The notes below the pieces were generated by a model, which was given only the letters and a program-made list of their open reading frames with translations, did not search any database and was not told the DNA's origin. From Stackebrandtia nassauensis DSM 44728 (GTDB lineage: Bacteria; Actinomycetota; Actinomycetes; Mycobacteriales; Micromonosporaceae): a stretch of 64,000 nucleotides of DNA. Position numbers and translations under genes: made by a program. The stretch covers positions 3,224,001-3,288,000 of the forward strand of contig NC_013947.1 of NCBI RefSeq assembly GCF_000024545.1, written 5' to 3'. Positions 8,985 to 20,782 of the stretch are shown piece by piece; positions within the stretch are counted from its first letter, which is position 1, and every line of letters starts with the position of its first letter.

Positions 8985-9874
8985 CCGAGCAGCTCACCGA
9001 CAACGTCCGCGACGCCCTCGGCAAGGCGCAGACCCTCGTGGAGGCCCTGCCGTGGCTGGAACGGTTCCACGGCAAGACCGTCGTGGTCAAGTACGGCGGC
9101 CACGCCATGGTGGACCCCGGACTGCGGGAGGCCTTCGCCAAGGACATGGTGTTCCTGCGCTACGCCGGGCTCAAGCCCGTCGTCGTGCACGGCGGCGGAC
9201 CGCAGATATCGTCCATGCTGGACAAACTCGGCATCGCCTCGGAGTTCCGGGGCGGGCTGCGGGTCACCACCTCCGAGGCCATGGACGTGGTGCGGATGGT
9301 CCTGGTCGGGCAGGTCGGCCGGGAACTGGTCGGTCTCATCAACGAACACGGGCCGTTCGCCGTCGGCATGTCCGGCGAGGACGCCCGGCTGTTCACCGCC
9401 AAACGCCGCAAGGCCATGGTGGACGGTGAAGCCGTCGACATCGGCCAGGTCGGCGACGTCGCGCGGGTCAACACCGACGCCGTCACCGACCTGATCGCGG
9501 CGGGCCGCATCCCGGTCATCTCCACCGTCGCCCCCGACGTCGACGGCGTCGTCCACAACGTCAACGCCGACACCGCCGCCGCGGCGCTGGCGCAGGCGCT
9601 CCAGGCCCAGAAGCTGGTCGTCCTGACCGATGTGGACGGCCTGTACGGCGACTGGCCCGACACCACCAGCCTGATCCGCCAGATCAGCGCCCCCGAGCTG
9701 AAACACCTGCTGCCCAGCCTGTCGGCCGGTATGGCGCCCAAAATGGAGGCCTGCCTGCGCGCCGTCGAGGGCGGGGTACCGCAGGCACACGTCATCGACG
9801 GCAGGGTGCCCCACTCCCTGCTGCTGGAAGTCTTCACATCCGAAGGAGTCGGAACCATGGTGGTGCCCCAATGA
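8981..9874 (+). CDS. argB: acetylglutamate kinase
   Basis: ArgB phosphorylates N-acetylglutamate and is usually the arginine-feedback point. The 297-residue protein belongs to the amino-acid kinase family: [10 protein letters not shown] (phosphate loop), [11 protein letters not shown] (substrate loop), [15 protein letters not shown] and [11 protein letters not shown] are all visible. The N-terminal helix preceding the kinase core is long (about 30 residues), as in arginine-sensitive enzymes that form hexamers, so feedback inhibition is plausible. The start is the ATGA overlapping argJ. Confidence 0.95.
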   Translation: MTEQLTDNVRDALGKAQTLVEALPWLERFHGKTVVVKYGGHAMVDPGLREAFAKDMVFLRYAGLKPVVVHGGGPQISSMLDKLGIASEFRGGLRVTTSEAMDVVRMVLVGQVGRELVGLINEHGPFAVGMSGEDARLFTAKRRKAMVDGEAVDIGQVGDVARVNTDAVTDLIAAGRIPVISTVAPDVDGVVHNVNADTAAAALAQALQAQKLVVLTDVDGLYGDWPDTTSLIRQISAPELKHLLPSLSAGMAPKMEACLRAVEGGVPQAHVIDGRVPHSLLLEVFTSEGVGTMVVPQ

Positions 9875-11076
9875 CGGCCACACAGGACCTCAGGGAGCGG
9901 TTCACCGACGCCCTGATGCCCAACTACGGGACGCCCGGCGTCGCGCTGTCGCACGGCGACGGCACCACCGTCTACGACGTCGACGGCAACGAGTACCTCG
10001 ACTTCATCGGCGGCATCGCCGTGTCGGCATTGGGACACGCCCACCCGGCACTGGTCACCGCCGTTTCCGAACAGGTCGCCCGGATCGCCCACACCTCCAA
10101 CCTGTTCCTGCACGAACCCGAGGTCGCGCTCGCCGAGAAACTGCTGTCGCTCGTGGGCGAACCCGGCAAGGTGTTCTTCTCCAACAGCGGCACCGAAGCC
10201 AACGAATGCGCCCTCAAACTCGCCATCGCCAACGGCAAAGCCAAGGGCCGCACCTACTTCGTCGCCAGCACCGACGGCTTCCACGGCCGCAGCATGGGGG
10301 CGCTGGCCCTGACCGGCAAGGCCGCGATCCGGGAACCCTTCGCGCCCTTCGGTATCGACGTGCGGTTCGTGCCCTACGGTGACGCCGCCGCCCTCAACGA
10401 CGCCGTGGACGAATCCTGCGCCGCGGTGATCCTGGAACCCACCCAGGGCGAGACCGGCGTCGTGCCGCCGCCCGAGGGCTACTTCGCCGCTGTGCGCGAC
10501 ATCTGCGACACCACCGGGGCGCTGTTCATCGCCGACGAGATCCAGTCCGGCATCGGTCGCACCGGAACCTGGTTCGCCTACCAGCAGACCGGCATCGTCC
10601 CCGACGTCGTCACCCTCGCCAAGGGACTCGGCGGGGGACTGCCCATCGGCGCCTGTATCGGCATCGGCGCCTACGGCGACGTCTTCGCCAAGGGCGACCA
10701 CGGTTCCACCTTCGGCGGCAACCCGGTCGCCACCGCCGCGGCGCTGGCGGTACTGGACACCATCGAGTCCGACAAACTCACCGAAGCCGCCGCCGACAAG
10801 GGAAAGCGGCTCGCCGAGGGCATCCGGGCACTGAACCACCCGCTGGTCGCCGAGGTCCGGGGCAAGGGCCTGTGGCTGGGCGTCGAGCTGACCGCCGAGG
10901 TTGCCGCCGACGTCGACTCGACGCTGCGCTCGTCCGGCGTCCTCGCCAACCCGGTGCGCCCCAACGTCATCCGGCTCGCGCCGCCGCTGGTCGTCACCGA
11001 CGCCCAGATCGACGCGTTCCTGAGCGTGCTTCCCCGCGCGCTCGACGCGGCCTACCCGCCGGGAGGACGACCGTGA
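9871..11076 (+). CDS. argD: acetylornithine aminotransferase
   Basis: A 401-residue class III PLP aminotransferase that converts N-acetylglutamate semialdehyde to N-acetylornithine using glutamate. Landmarks are [31 protein letters not shown], the [14 protein letters not shown] aspartate block and the PLP lysine in [14 protein letters not shown]. The start overlaps the argB stop by four bases. In actinobacteria this protein often doubles as succinyldiaminopimelate aminotransferase; that cannot be told from sequence alone. Confidence 0.94.
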   Translation: MTATQDLRERFTDALMPNYGTPGVALSHGDGTTVYDVDGNEYLDFIGGIAVSALGHAHPALVTAVSEQVARIAHTSNLFLHEPEVALAEKLLSLVGEPGKVFFSNSGTEANECALKLAIANGKAKGRTYFVASTDGFHGRSMGALALTGKAAIREPFAPFGIDVRFVPYGDAAALNDAVDESCAAVILEPTQGETGVVPPPEGYFAAVRDICDTTGALFIADEIQSGIGRTGTWFAYQQTGIVPDVVTLAKGLGGGLPIGACIGIGAYGDVFAKGDHGSTFGGNPVATAAALAVLDTIESDKLTEAAADKGKRLAEGIRALNHPLVAEVRGKGLWLGVELTAEVAADVDSTLRSSGVLANPVRPNVIRLAPPLVVTDAQIDAFLSVLPRALDAAYPPGGRP

Positions 11077-12032
11077 AGCACTTCCTCAGGGACGACGACC
11101 TCGACTTCGCCAGTCAGTGCGCCCTCATCGACCTGGCCAGGGCCTTCAAGGCCGAGCCGCTGGCCGCCCGGCCGCTGTCCGGTCCGAAATCCGTGGCCGT
11201 GGTGTTCGAGAAGGAATCCACGCGCACCCGGATGTCCTTCCAGGTCGGCATCACCCAACTGGGCGGCAACCCCGTCATCGTGGACGCCCAGTCCAGCCAC
11301 CTGTCCCGCGGTGAGACCATAGAGGACACCGCCCGGGTTCTGTCCGGTTATGTGGACGCCATCGTGATCCGCACCTACGGCGACGACCGGATCCAGGCGC
11401 TGGCCGCCGCGGCCACCGTCCCCGTCGTCAACGCCCTCACCGACGGCTTTCACCCCTGCCAGCTGCTGGCCGACCTGCAGACCGTCTCCGAGGAGTTCGG
11501 GTCGATCGCCGGACGCACCATCGCCTACGTCGGCGACGCCGCCAACAACATGGCCCACTCCAACCTGCTGGCCGGAGCGTTGGCAGGCGCGCACGTCCGG
11601 GTCGCCGGACCGCCCGGCTACCAGCCCGACCCCGGCATCCTCGACCAGGCCACCGCCCTGGCCGCCCGCCACGGCGGCAGCGTCACCGCCACCACCGACG
11701 TGGCAGCGGCCGTGGCCGGAGCCGACGTCGTCGCCACCGACACCTGGGTCTCCATGGGACACGCCGACCGCGACGAACGGCTCGACACCCTGGCGCCCTA
11801 CCAGGTCAACGCGGAACTGCTCGACCTCGCCGCCGACCACGCCATCGTCCTGCACTGCCTGCCCGCCCACCGTGGCGAGGAGATCACCGACGAGGTCATG
11901 GACGGTCCACAATCGCGGGTCTTCCAGCAGGCCGAGAACCGGCTGCACGCGCAGAAGGCGCTGCTGACCCGGCTGGTCACCGGCTCCTTCGACGTACCGG
12001 AGTTCACCCAGTCGTGGGAGGTGACCTCGTGA
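11073..12032 (+). CDS. argF: ornithine carbamoyltransferase
   Basis: The 319-residue enzyme joins carbamoyl phosphate and ornithine to give citrulline. The carbamoyl-phosphate motif is [12 protein letters not shown], the second domain has [14 protein letters not shown], and the C-terminal ornithine loop is [11 protein letters not shown]. The start is GTG 11073, preceded by GGGAGGACGACC and overlapping the argD stop. The length is normal for the family and all key residues are intact. Confidence 0.95.
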   Translation: MKHFLRDDDLDFASQCALIDLARAFKAEPLAARPLSGPKSVAVVFEKESTRTRMSFQVGITQLGGNPVIVDAQSSHLSRGETIEDTARVLSGYVDAIVIRTYGDDRIQALAAAATVPVVNALTDGFHPCQLLADLQTVSEEFGSIAGRTIAYVGDAANNMAHSNLLAGALAGAHVRVAGPPGYQPDPGILDQATALAARHGGSVTATTDVAAAVAGADVVATDTWVSMGHADRDERLDTLAPYQVNAELLDLAADHAIVLHCLPAHRGEEITDEVMDGPQSRVFQQAENRLHAQKALLTRLVTGSFDVPEFTQSWEVTS

Positions 12033-12585
12033 ACGCACCCGTCACCAAAGCCGCCCGGCACGCCCGCATCGCCGCGATCATCGACGCCAACCCGGTGCAG
12101 TCGCAGACGGCGCTGGCCGGGATGCTCGCCGACGAGGGCATCTCCGTCACCCAGGCCACGCTGTCGCGCGACCTGGAGGAACTGGGCGCGGTCAAGGTGC
12201 GCGGCACCGACGCCGCCCCCGCCACCTATGCGATCTTCCCCGAAGGGGACGGTCCACTGCGGAGCGCCACCCGGCCGCCCGAGCGACTGCTGCGACGACT
12301 GCGGGAACTGCTCACCGGCGCCGACCACTCCGGCAACCTCGCGGTCCTGCGAACCCCGCCCGGGGCCGCGCAGTTCCTCGCCAGCGTCATCGACCGCTCC
12401 GGCCTGGCCGACATCGTCGGCACCATCGCCGGGGACGACACGATCCTGGTCGTCGCCCGCGACGGCCTGTCGGGCGCCGAACTGGCCGAGCAACTGCTGT
12501 CCTGGGCGGGAAAAGACTCGGAGACCAACAACGCCAAAGCCAACCGGGCCACCACGCCACGGTTCGACACGGAAAAGGAAAACTC

Positions 12586-12589
<4 letters not shown>
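12029..12589 (+). CDS. argR: arginine repressor
   Basis: A 186-residue ArgR. The N-terminal winged helix reads [20 protein letters not shown], the family DNA-recognition helix. The C-terminal hexamerisation and arginine-binding half has [17 protein letters not shown] short charged tail follows, slightly longer than in Bacillus or E. coli. The GTG start overlaps the argF stop. Placement inside the operon it should control implies autoregulation through the ARG box at 6763-6800. Confidence 0.94.
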
Positions 12590-15203
<2,614 letters not shown>

Positions 15204-15214
15204 AACCTCCCGAA

Positions 15215-15254
15215 CCCCCGTCGGCGGGTGTTAGCGTGAGCCCGCCGACGGGGG
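15215..15254 (+). terminator. terminator of the arg operon
   Basis: Arms 15215-15228 and 15241-15254 are perfect 14-base complements with a 12-base loop, directly after the argH stop. Confidence 0.8.
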
Positions 15255-15263
15255 GAGTCCACT

Positions 15264-16141
15264 GTGTGTACGAGCGTGCCGTTTCGGGCCGTTGTCGTGG
15301 TGTTGGCCGGTGTGATGGCGCTGACGGCGCTGTCGATCACCCCGGCGGGGGCGGACACTGCGACACCGAGACTGTCGAAGCGGACCCACTGCAAGTCCGA
15401 CAGGACCGCGTGGTGCGCCATGCTCACGGTCCCGGTGAACCAAACCCACCGACACGATCTCGCTGCGCGTCATCAAACGCGAAGCCACCGGAACCGCCGC
15501 CGAGAAACGGGGCGTCCTGTTCGTGGACTGGGGTGGTCCGGACGGCACCAGCGCGTCGGACCTTCTCAACCGCGACGGCCAAGCGCCGTACAAGAACTTC
15601 AGCAAGAAGCTGCGAAAGAGAGCCTCACCCTCGTCGGCATCAACGAACGCGAGGGCCGTGCCAACTGTGACGACTCGTTGAACACCAAACTTGACGAGCG
15701 TGCCCTGCTTCCCATGACCCAGGCCAAATACGACTCGCAGCGAAAACTGACCGCCGACTACGGCACCGTCAAGGGACAGACCTACGCCCGCCTGGTCGGC
15801 CCGAGGGTGCGAGCGATGGTCCTGGACAGCAACCAGGACCACGCACTGACCACGAAGGACTATCTGACGACCGCGACCTGGAAGGCCAGCAAGACGGCCG
15901 CGCCGCACTCGGGGTACCGCTGGCGACAGCCGCGATGCGGCATGACTACGCCACACCGCACCGGTCGTCGAAGGACGTCGCCGACCGCAACGACGCTCCA
16001 CTGTTGACCTACGACGGCTTCGGCCACATCGCGTACCGCTCCGGCCGCGACTGCGTGTCCAAGGCCCTGGACGCGTTCCTCATCGACAAGACCCCGGTGC
16101 CCGACGGCACCGTGTGTCCCGGAGCGACCACTGTGCCGTGA
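15264..16141 (+). pseudogene. decayed secreted alpha/beta hydrolase (tripeptidyl-aminopeptidase type)
   Basis: Homologous pieces lie in three frames. Frame one opens at 15264 with a signal peptide (VVVLAGVMALTALS, end near AGADT) and the WCAMLTVPVN segment. From about 15451 the frame changes and reads GVLFVDWGGPDGTSASDLL, the oxyanion region of S33-type hydrolases. From about 15615 the first frame returns with LTLVGINEREGRANC and GQTYARLVGPRVRAMVLDSN. From about 15900 a third frame gives VPLATAAMRHDY and the C-terminal DAPLLTYDGFGHIAY block with the catalytic His. The nucleophile-elbow serine motif that should precede GQTYARL is gone, and the segment between elbow and C-terminus is too short. 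At least three shifts plus deletions make it non-functional. Confidence 0.82.
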
Positions 16142-16187
16142 CCACCAGGCCTGGAGCCCATGACCCACGTCACTGGGAGCGTGTCGC

Positions 16188-16216
16188 TTGGCATATTTGT
16201 CGGTCCGTGGTACTTA
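16188..16216 (+). promoter_or_regulatory. sigma-70-like promoter of the NmrA-family gene
   Basis: TTGGCA at 16188-16193 and TACTTA at 16211-16216 are separated by exactly 17 bases. Transcription would begin about 16223, only a few bases before ATG 16226, giving a leaderless or nearly leaderless mRNA. No Shine-Dalgarno sequence is present between the -10 element and the ATG. Confidence 0.6.
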
Positions 16217-16225
16217 GCTGAAACC

Positions 16226-17056
16226 ATGGCTGACAATACGATTCTGGTCATCGGCAGCACCGGCAAGATCGGGCGCCATGTCGCCGAACGGCTACGCGAG
16301 CGCGACGTCACCGTCAAGGCGGCGTCCCGGTCCGGCCCGGTCCACTTCGACTGGCACGACGAGGCCACCTGGCCGGGTGCCCTCGACGGCGCGCAGGGCG
16401 CCTATCTCGTCGACTCCCAGGACGCCGATCGCGTCCCGCTGCTGCGCCGCTTCAGCGCGCTGGCCGCCCACCGGGGCCTGCGCCGTCTGGTGTTCCTGTC
16501 GGCCCGCGAGGCCGAGAGCGTCAACCCCACCCTGGAGGAGAAGGAGGCGGCCATCAAGGACGCCGGTACCGAGTGGACGATCCTGCGTCCGGTCTGGTTC
16601 AACCAGAACTTCTCCGAGGTCGCGGCGTTCCGGGAACCATTGCGGGCGGGGGAGTTGCGCCTGCCCGCCGGGGACGGTCCGCAACCCTTCATCGACGCCG
16701 AGGACATCGCCGAGGTCGCCGCCGCCGCGCTGACCACCGACGGCCACCACGGCCGCACCTACGACCTGTCCGGGCCGGAGGCGATCAGCTTCGGCGAGGC
16801 CGTCGCCCACATCGCCAAGGCCACCGGCCGCGACCTGCGCTACCGCCCGGTCAGCGCTGAAGATTACGTCGCCGACCCGGCCGCGTTCGGCGCCCAGCCC
16901 GGCCAGGCCGAGGGGTACGCGCTGCTCATGGCCGCGATCGCCGAGGGCAAGACGTCGCACCTGTCCGACGGCGTGAAGCAGGCGCTGGGCCGCGATCCGC
17001 GCGGCTTCGCCGAATACGCCGTCAAGACCGCCGCCACCGGCGTGTGGGACGCCTGA
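16226..17056 (+). CDS. NmrA-like NAD(P)-binding reductase
   Basis: A 276-residue atypical short-chain dehydrogenase. The N-terminus TILVIGSTGKIGRHVAERL is the dinucleotide fold, with the acidic/basic turn ASRSGPVHFDW. Middle landmarks are GLRRLVFLSAREAE, WTILRPVWFNQNFSE and the PFIDAEDIAEVAAAAL block. The Tyr-xxx-Lys catalytic pair of classical SDRs is missing, as is usual for NmrA-type proteins that sense or reduce with NADP(H). I prefer ATG 16226 over an in-frame upstream ATG at 16160, which would lie ahead of the promoter and has no family counterpart. Confidence 0.85.
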   Translation: MADNTILVIGSTGKIGRHVAERLRERDVTVKAASRSGPVHFDWHDEATWPGALDGAQGAYLVDSQDADRVPLLRRFSALAAHRGLRRLVFLSAREAESVNPTLEEKEAAIKDAGTEWTILRPVWFNQNFSEVAAFREPLRAGELRLPAGDGPQPFIDAEDIAEVAAAALTTDGHHGRTYDLSGPEAISFGEAVAHIAKATGRDLRYRPVSAEDYVADPAAFGAQPGQAEGYALLMAAIAEGKTSHLSDGVKQALGRDPRGFAEYAVKTAATGVWDA

Positions 17057-17126
17057 GCCGCGACCGAACCCGAACGGGGCGGGGCGGACGAGTCGATCGT
17101 CCGGCCCGCCCCGCTGAGCGCGGCAC

Positions 17127-18293
17127 TCACTCGTGCCGGTACACCTCGACGCCGTCCACAAAGGCGGTCTCGACCCGGCTGTAGACGTCCAGCGGATCTC
17201 CCGACCACAAGCACAGGTCGGCGTCCTTGCCGGGCGTCAGCGAACCGATCCGATCGTCGACGCCCATGATGCGGGCCGGGTTGATCGTCACCGCCCGCAG
17301 CGCGGCGTCGCGGTCGAGACCGTCGCGCACCGCCAACGTCACCTGGGTGATCAGATGCGCGATCGGCACCACCGGGTGGTCGGTGGTGATCGCGATGGTG
17401 ACCCCGGCGGCGTCCAGCTTGCCCGGGTTGGCCACCGACCGGTTGCGCACCTCCACCTTCACCCGCGAGACCATCAGCGGACCGATGATCACGGGAATGT
17501 CCTTGGCCGCGATGATGTCGGCCAGCAGGTGCGCCTCGGTGCCGTGGTCGAGCACCAGCTTGTACCCGAACTCCTCGGCGATGCGCATGGCGGTGGCGAT
17601 GTCGTCGGCACGGTGGCAGTGCTGCCGCCACGGGATCTCCCGCTCCAGCACCAGCGCCAGCGCCTCCGATTTCAGATCCCGGTCCACCGGCGCGTCGGAG
17701 TCGGCGGCCAGCTTCGCCCGGTAGTTCTGCGCGTCCACCATGGCGCCGCGGATCGTGGCGGCGGTGCCCAGCCGGGTGCTGGGCGTCTTCTTCTGCTCGC
17801 CGTACACCCGCTTGGGGTTCTCACCGAGCGCCGACTTGATGCCACTGGGCGCCCGCAGCGCCATCTCCTCAACGGTGCGTCCGACGCACTTGATGGCCGC
17901 GGTCTGCCCGCCGATCGGGTTGCCCGAACCCGGATTGACGTTGACGGCCAGCACGCCCGCCGCGATCGCGTCGCTGAAACCCTGCTCGGCCGGGTTGATG
18001 GCGTCCACGACCCGCACTTGCGAACACACCGGGTCTGTCATCTCGTTGGTGTCCTGGCCCGCCCAGCCCTCACCCTCCTCGTGGACACCCAGGTGCACGT
18101 GGGCGTCGATGAGCCCCGGCACGATCCACTTCCCGGCCACGTCGACGACCCGCACGTCCCCGGGAACCGGGGTGTTCGCGTCACCGACGGCCTCGATCCG
18201 GCCGCCCCGCACCACGACGACCCCGTCGTCGATCCGGTCGCCGTCAATGGGAATCACGATCCCGCCGCGCAACGCGAACGAAGACTCACTCAT
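17127..18293 (-). CDS. metal-dependent amidohydrolase (imidazolonepropionase-like)
   Basis: A 388-residue member of the amidohydrolase superfamily. The N-terminal beta-sandwich reads FALRGGIVIPIDG. The first metal site is GLIDAHVHLGVHEEGEGW (HxH), and further ligands appear in WRQHCHRADDI, LDHGTEAHL and ITTDHPVV (the catalytic Asp). The C-terminus DDRIGSLTPGKDADLCLWSG closes the sandwich. No signal peptide. AGGCGG lies seven bases before ATG 18293; a TTG five codons upstream is less likely. The substrate (a cyclic amide or dipeptide) cannot be inferred from the neighbours. Confidence 0.85.
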   Translation of the reverse strand: MSESSFALRGGIVIPIDGDRIDDGVVVVRGGRIEAVGDANTPVPGDVRVVDVAGKWIVPGLIDAHVHLGVHEEGEGWAGQDTNEMTDPVCSQVRVVDAINPAEQGFSDAIAAGVLAVNVNPGSGNPIGGQTAAIKCVGRTVEEMALRAPSGIKSALGENPKRVYGEQKKTPSTRLGTAATIRGAMVDAQNYRAKLAADSDAPVDRDLKSEALALVLEREIPWRQHCHRADDIATAMRIAEEFGYKLVLDHGTEAHLLADIIAAKDIPVIIGPLMVSRVKVEVRNRSVANPGKLDAAGVTIAITTDHPVVPIAHLITQVTLAVRDGLDRDAALRAVTINPARIMGVDDRIGSLTPGKDADLCLWSGDPLDVYSRVETAFVDGVEVYRHE

Positions 18294-18397
18294 GGAATAC
18301 CGCCTCAAGATTCAAAGAATGGAACCCTCATACAACCACGGGCGCCGACGGTCATGGGTCTTGCCGAGCTCGGTCGTTACCGGTAGCCTCAACGGCC

Positions 18398-20173
18398 ATG
18401 ATCGCGCCGACCGAGCTCGTCCTGCTGCCCCGCCCCCGCCACCTCGACGTCACCGGCGACGGTCCGCCCACCACCACCGAAGCCGTCGAGCACCAGGCCA
18501 CCGACCTCGAACCGCAGGGCTTCGAACTCCACATCAGCGACACGACGATCAACCTGCGCTACCGCGACGACGCCGGACTGCGCTACGGCCGCGCCACCCT
18601 CGCCCAGCTGCGCGCCCAGTTCCCCGACCGGCTGCCCGCCCTGTCCATCAAGGACTGGCCCGACTTCGCCACCCGCGGCTACATGCTCGACGTCAGCCGA
18701 GGCCGGGTCCCCACCCGCGACACCCTCGAACGCATCGTCGGCCTGCTGGAACTGCTGCGCGTCAACCACTTCCAGCTCTACACCGAGCACACCTTCGCCT
18801 ACACGGCCCACGAAACCGTGTGGCGCGACGCCAGCCCCATGACCCCCGACGACATCCGCTGGCTCGACGAACGCTGCACCGAAGCCGGTATCGAACTGGC
18901 CGCCAACCAGAACTGCTTCGGCCACTTCGAACACTGGCTCAAACACGACGCCTACCGCGACCGCGCCGAACTGGCCGAGGGCTTCGAACTGATGGGCCGC
19001 CACCGCCCCGCCACCACCCTCGCCCCCACACAGGACAACGCCGACTTCGCGCTGGACCTGGTCCGCGAACTGGTCCCCAACTTCTCCAGCCGCCGCGTCA
19101 ACATCGGCTGCGACGAAACCTGGGAACTGGGCCGGGGCGTATCGAAGGCGGCGGCCGACGCCAAAGGCAAGGGCCGGGTCTACCTGGAACACCTCCACCG
19201 CCTGGTCAACCCGCTGATCGCCGACGGCCTCGACGTCCAGTTCTGGGGCGACATCATCGCCAACCACCCCGAACTGGCCACCGAACTGCCACAAGGCGCC
19301 ACCGCCGTGGCCTGGTGGTACGAGGCCCCCTGGGACCCCGAAGAGCAGGAACGACTGCTGTGGGAAGTCGGCGACCGTTTCCTGGACGCCGGGGTCGACC
19401 TCAGCAAGAAACTGGGCGGCTTCGCGGGCGAGGCCGCACCCTTCCTCGAATCCAGCTACCCACTGTGGGTCGCACCCGGCACCGGCACCTGGCGTTCCCT
19501 GCTGGGCCGACTCCGCACCGCTTACGGCAACATGCTCGACACCGTCAACGTCGGCCTGTCCGGCGGCGTCGAAGGCGTCCTCATCACCGACTGGGGCGAC
19601 GGCGGCCACCCGCAACCCCCCTCAGTCACCTTCCCGCCCCTGGCCTACGGCGCCGCACTCTCCTGGTGCCGCGACGCCAACCACGACCTCAACGTCCCCG
19701 CCGTCCTCGACCACTTCGTCTTCCCCGGCACCAACATCGGCGCGGCACTCGAAGCCCTGGGCCACCTCAACGACCGCACCGGCCAGATCGCCTTCAACTC
19801 CAGCCCCCTCCAACTGGCCCTGGAACCCAACGCCCACCACGTCGGAGTAGGCGACCCGGACCCGAAGGCCCTGGCGGGAGTCGTCGACGACATCGACGCC
19901 CTCATCGCCACCGTCAACTCCGGCAGCGGCGCCTTCGGCGACCACGAGATCGTCCAAAACGAACTCACCGCCGCCGCCCGCCAAGCCCGCCATGGAGCCT
20001 GGCGCCTACTGCGCCAAGCCGGAGCCCCGGCCCCCGACACCGCCGCCATGCGCGCCGACCTGGCCGAAACCACCGAACTCCACCGTCGAGCCTGGCTCTC
20101 CCGCGCCCGACCGGGTGGCATGGAAACCTGGATGACAACCCTGACAGCGCTGGCCAAGACCTACGACTCCTGA
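18398..20173 (+). CDS. GH20-like beta-N-acetylhexosaminidase, cytoplasmic
   Basis: A 591-residue protein with the layout of GH20 enzymes. A short GH20b-like domain (residues about 10-85, RYGRATLAQLRAQFP at its end) is followed by a TIM barrel that opens RGYMLDVSRGRVPT and carries the catalytic acid pair in NIGCDETWELGRG. Further barrel strands are VQFWGDIIANHP, TAVAWWYEAPWD and VLITDWGDGGH. There is no signal peptide, so it would act on imported chitobiose or muropeptide sugars inside the cell. A role in amino-sugar recycling is inference. The last 120 residues are helical. Confidence 0.8.
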   Translation: MIAPTELVLLPRPRHLDVTGDGPPTTTEAVEHQATDLEPQGFELHISDTTINLRYRDDAGLRYGRATLAQLRAQFPDRLPALSIKDWPDFATRGYMLDVSRGRVPTRDTLERIVGLLELLRVNHFQLYTEHTFAYTAHETVWRDASPMTPDDIRWLDERCTEAGIELAANQNCFGHFEHWLKHDAYRDRAELAEGFELMGRHRPATTLAPTQDNADFALDLVRELVPNFSSRRVNIGCDETWELGRGVSKAAADAKGKGRVYLEHLHRLVNPLIADGLDVQFWGDIIANHPELATELPQGATAVAWWYEAPWDPEEQERLLWEVGDRFLDAGVDLSKKLGGFAGEAAPFLESSYPLWVAPGTGTWRSLLGRLRTAYGNMLDTVNVGLSGGVEGVLITDWGDGGHPQPPSVTFPPLAYGAALSWCRDANHDLNVPAVLDHFVFPGTNIGAALEALGHLNDRTGQIAFNSSPLQLALEPNAHHVGVGDPDPKALAGVVDDIDALIATVNSGSGAFGDHEIVQNELTAAARQARHGAWRLLRQAGAPAPDTAAMRADLAETTELHRRAWLSRARPGGMETWMTTLTALAKTYDS

Positions 20174-20182
20174 CCGTCTCGG

Positions 20183-20701
20183 TCAGCCGGGCTGCCGGTA
20201 ATACCGCATCGTCGGAATGTCCCCATTGGGCAGCCGCCACTCGGCTGGCCGAGTCGTGATGAACCGCCACCCCAACCGCTCATAGAACCCGCTGGCGTCC
20301 CCAACACCTTCCACCACCGACAGAATCACGCCCAACCCCCGCCGCCGCGCCTCGGCCACACACGTGCCCACCAACCGCGCCGCGGTCCCCGTGCCCCGAG
20401 CCGCCGGAGTCACGAACAACCGCGAGATACTCGCCAACCCATCCGGCAGATCCACCTCCTCGTCGGCGCACTCGTCCCGCTCATGCTTCCCATCGCGCAA
20501 CAACACCTGCCCGACAACAGCTTCGCCGTCCACCGCCACCCAGGCGTCCAACACATCCGACGGCGTCAAAAACCCCGTAGCGTCCTCAGGCCACCGAGCG
20601 GGATACCCATCGGCTTCGTGAACGAGCCGCATCGCGTCCACACACGACGGCAGGTCACCGTCGCGGCGCCGCCGGATCTCAGGAGTCATCACAACGGACA
20701 T
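20183..20701 (-). CDS. GNAT-family N-acetyltransferase
   Basis: A 172-residue acetyl-CoA-dependent acyltransferase. The acetyl-CoA loop is LFVTPAARGTGTAARLV (the R/Q-x-x-G-x-A/G pattern), preceded by the strand LASISRLFV and followed by GFYERLGWRFI. The substrate is unknown. No clear Shine-Dalgarno sequence marks the start; ATG 20701 (SVVMTPEIR) and ATG 20689 (TPEIRRR) are both possible. It is convergent with the glycosidase, nine bases away, and divergent from the HIRAN protein. Confidence 0.82.
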   Translation of the reverse strand: MSVVMTPEIRRRRDGDLPSCVDAMRLVHEADGYPARWPEDATGFLTPSDVLDAWVAVDGEAVVGQVLLRDGKHERDECADEEVDLPDGLASISRLFVTPAARGTGTAARLVGTCVAEARRRGLGVILSVVEGVGDASGFYERLGWRFITTRPAEWRLPNGDIPTMRYYRQPG

Positions 20702-20782
20702 GATGGCAAGGGCGAAGTTCCCGACGCGGCGGGCCCATCGACCCACCTCGGTAATGGAACGATCGCATTACGCTGTCCGGCC

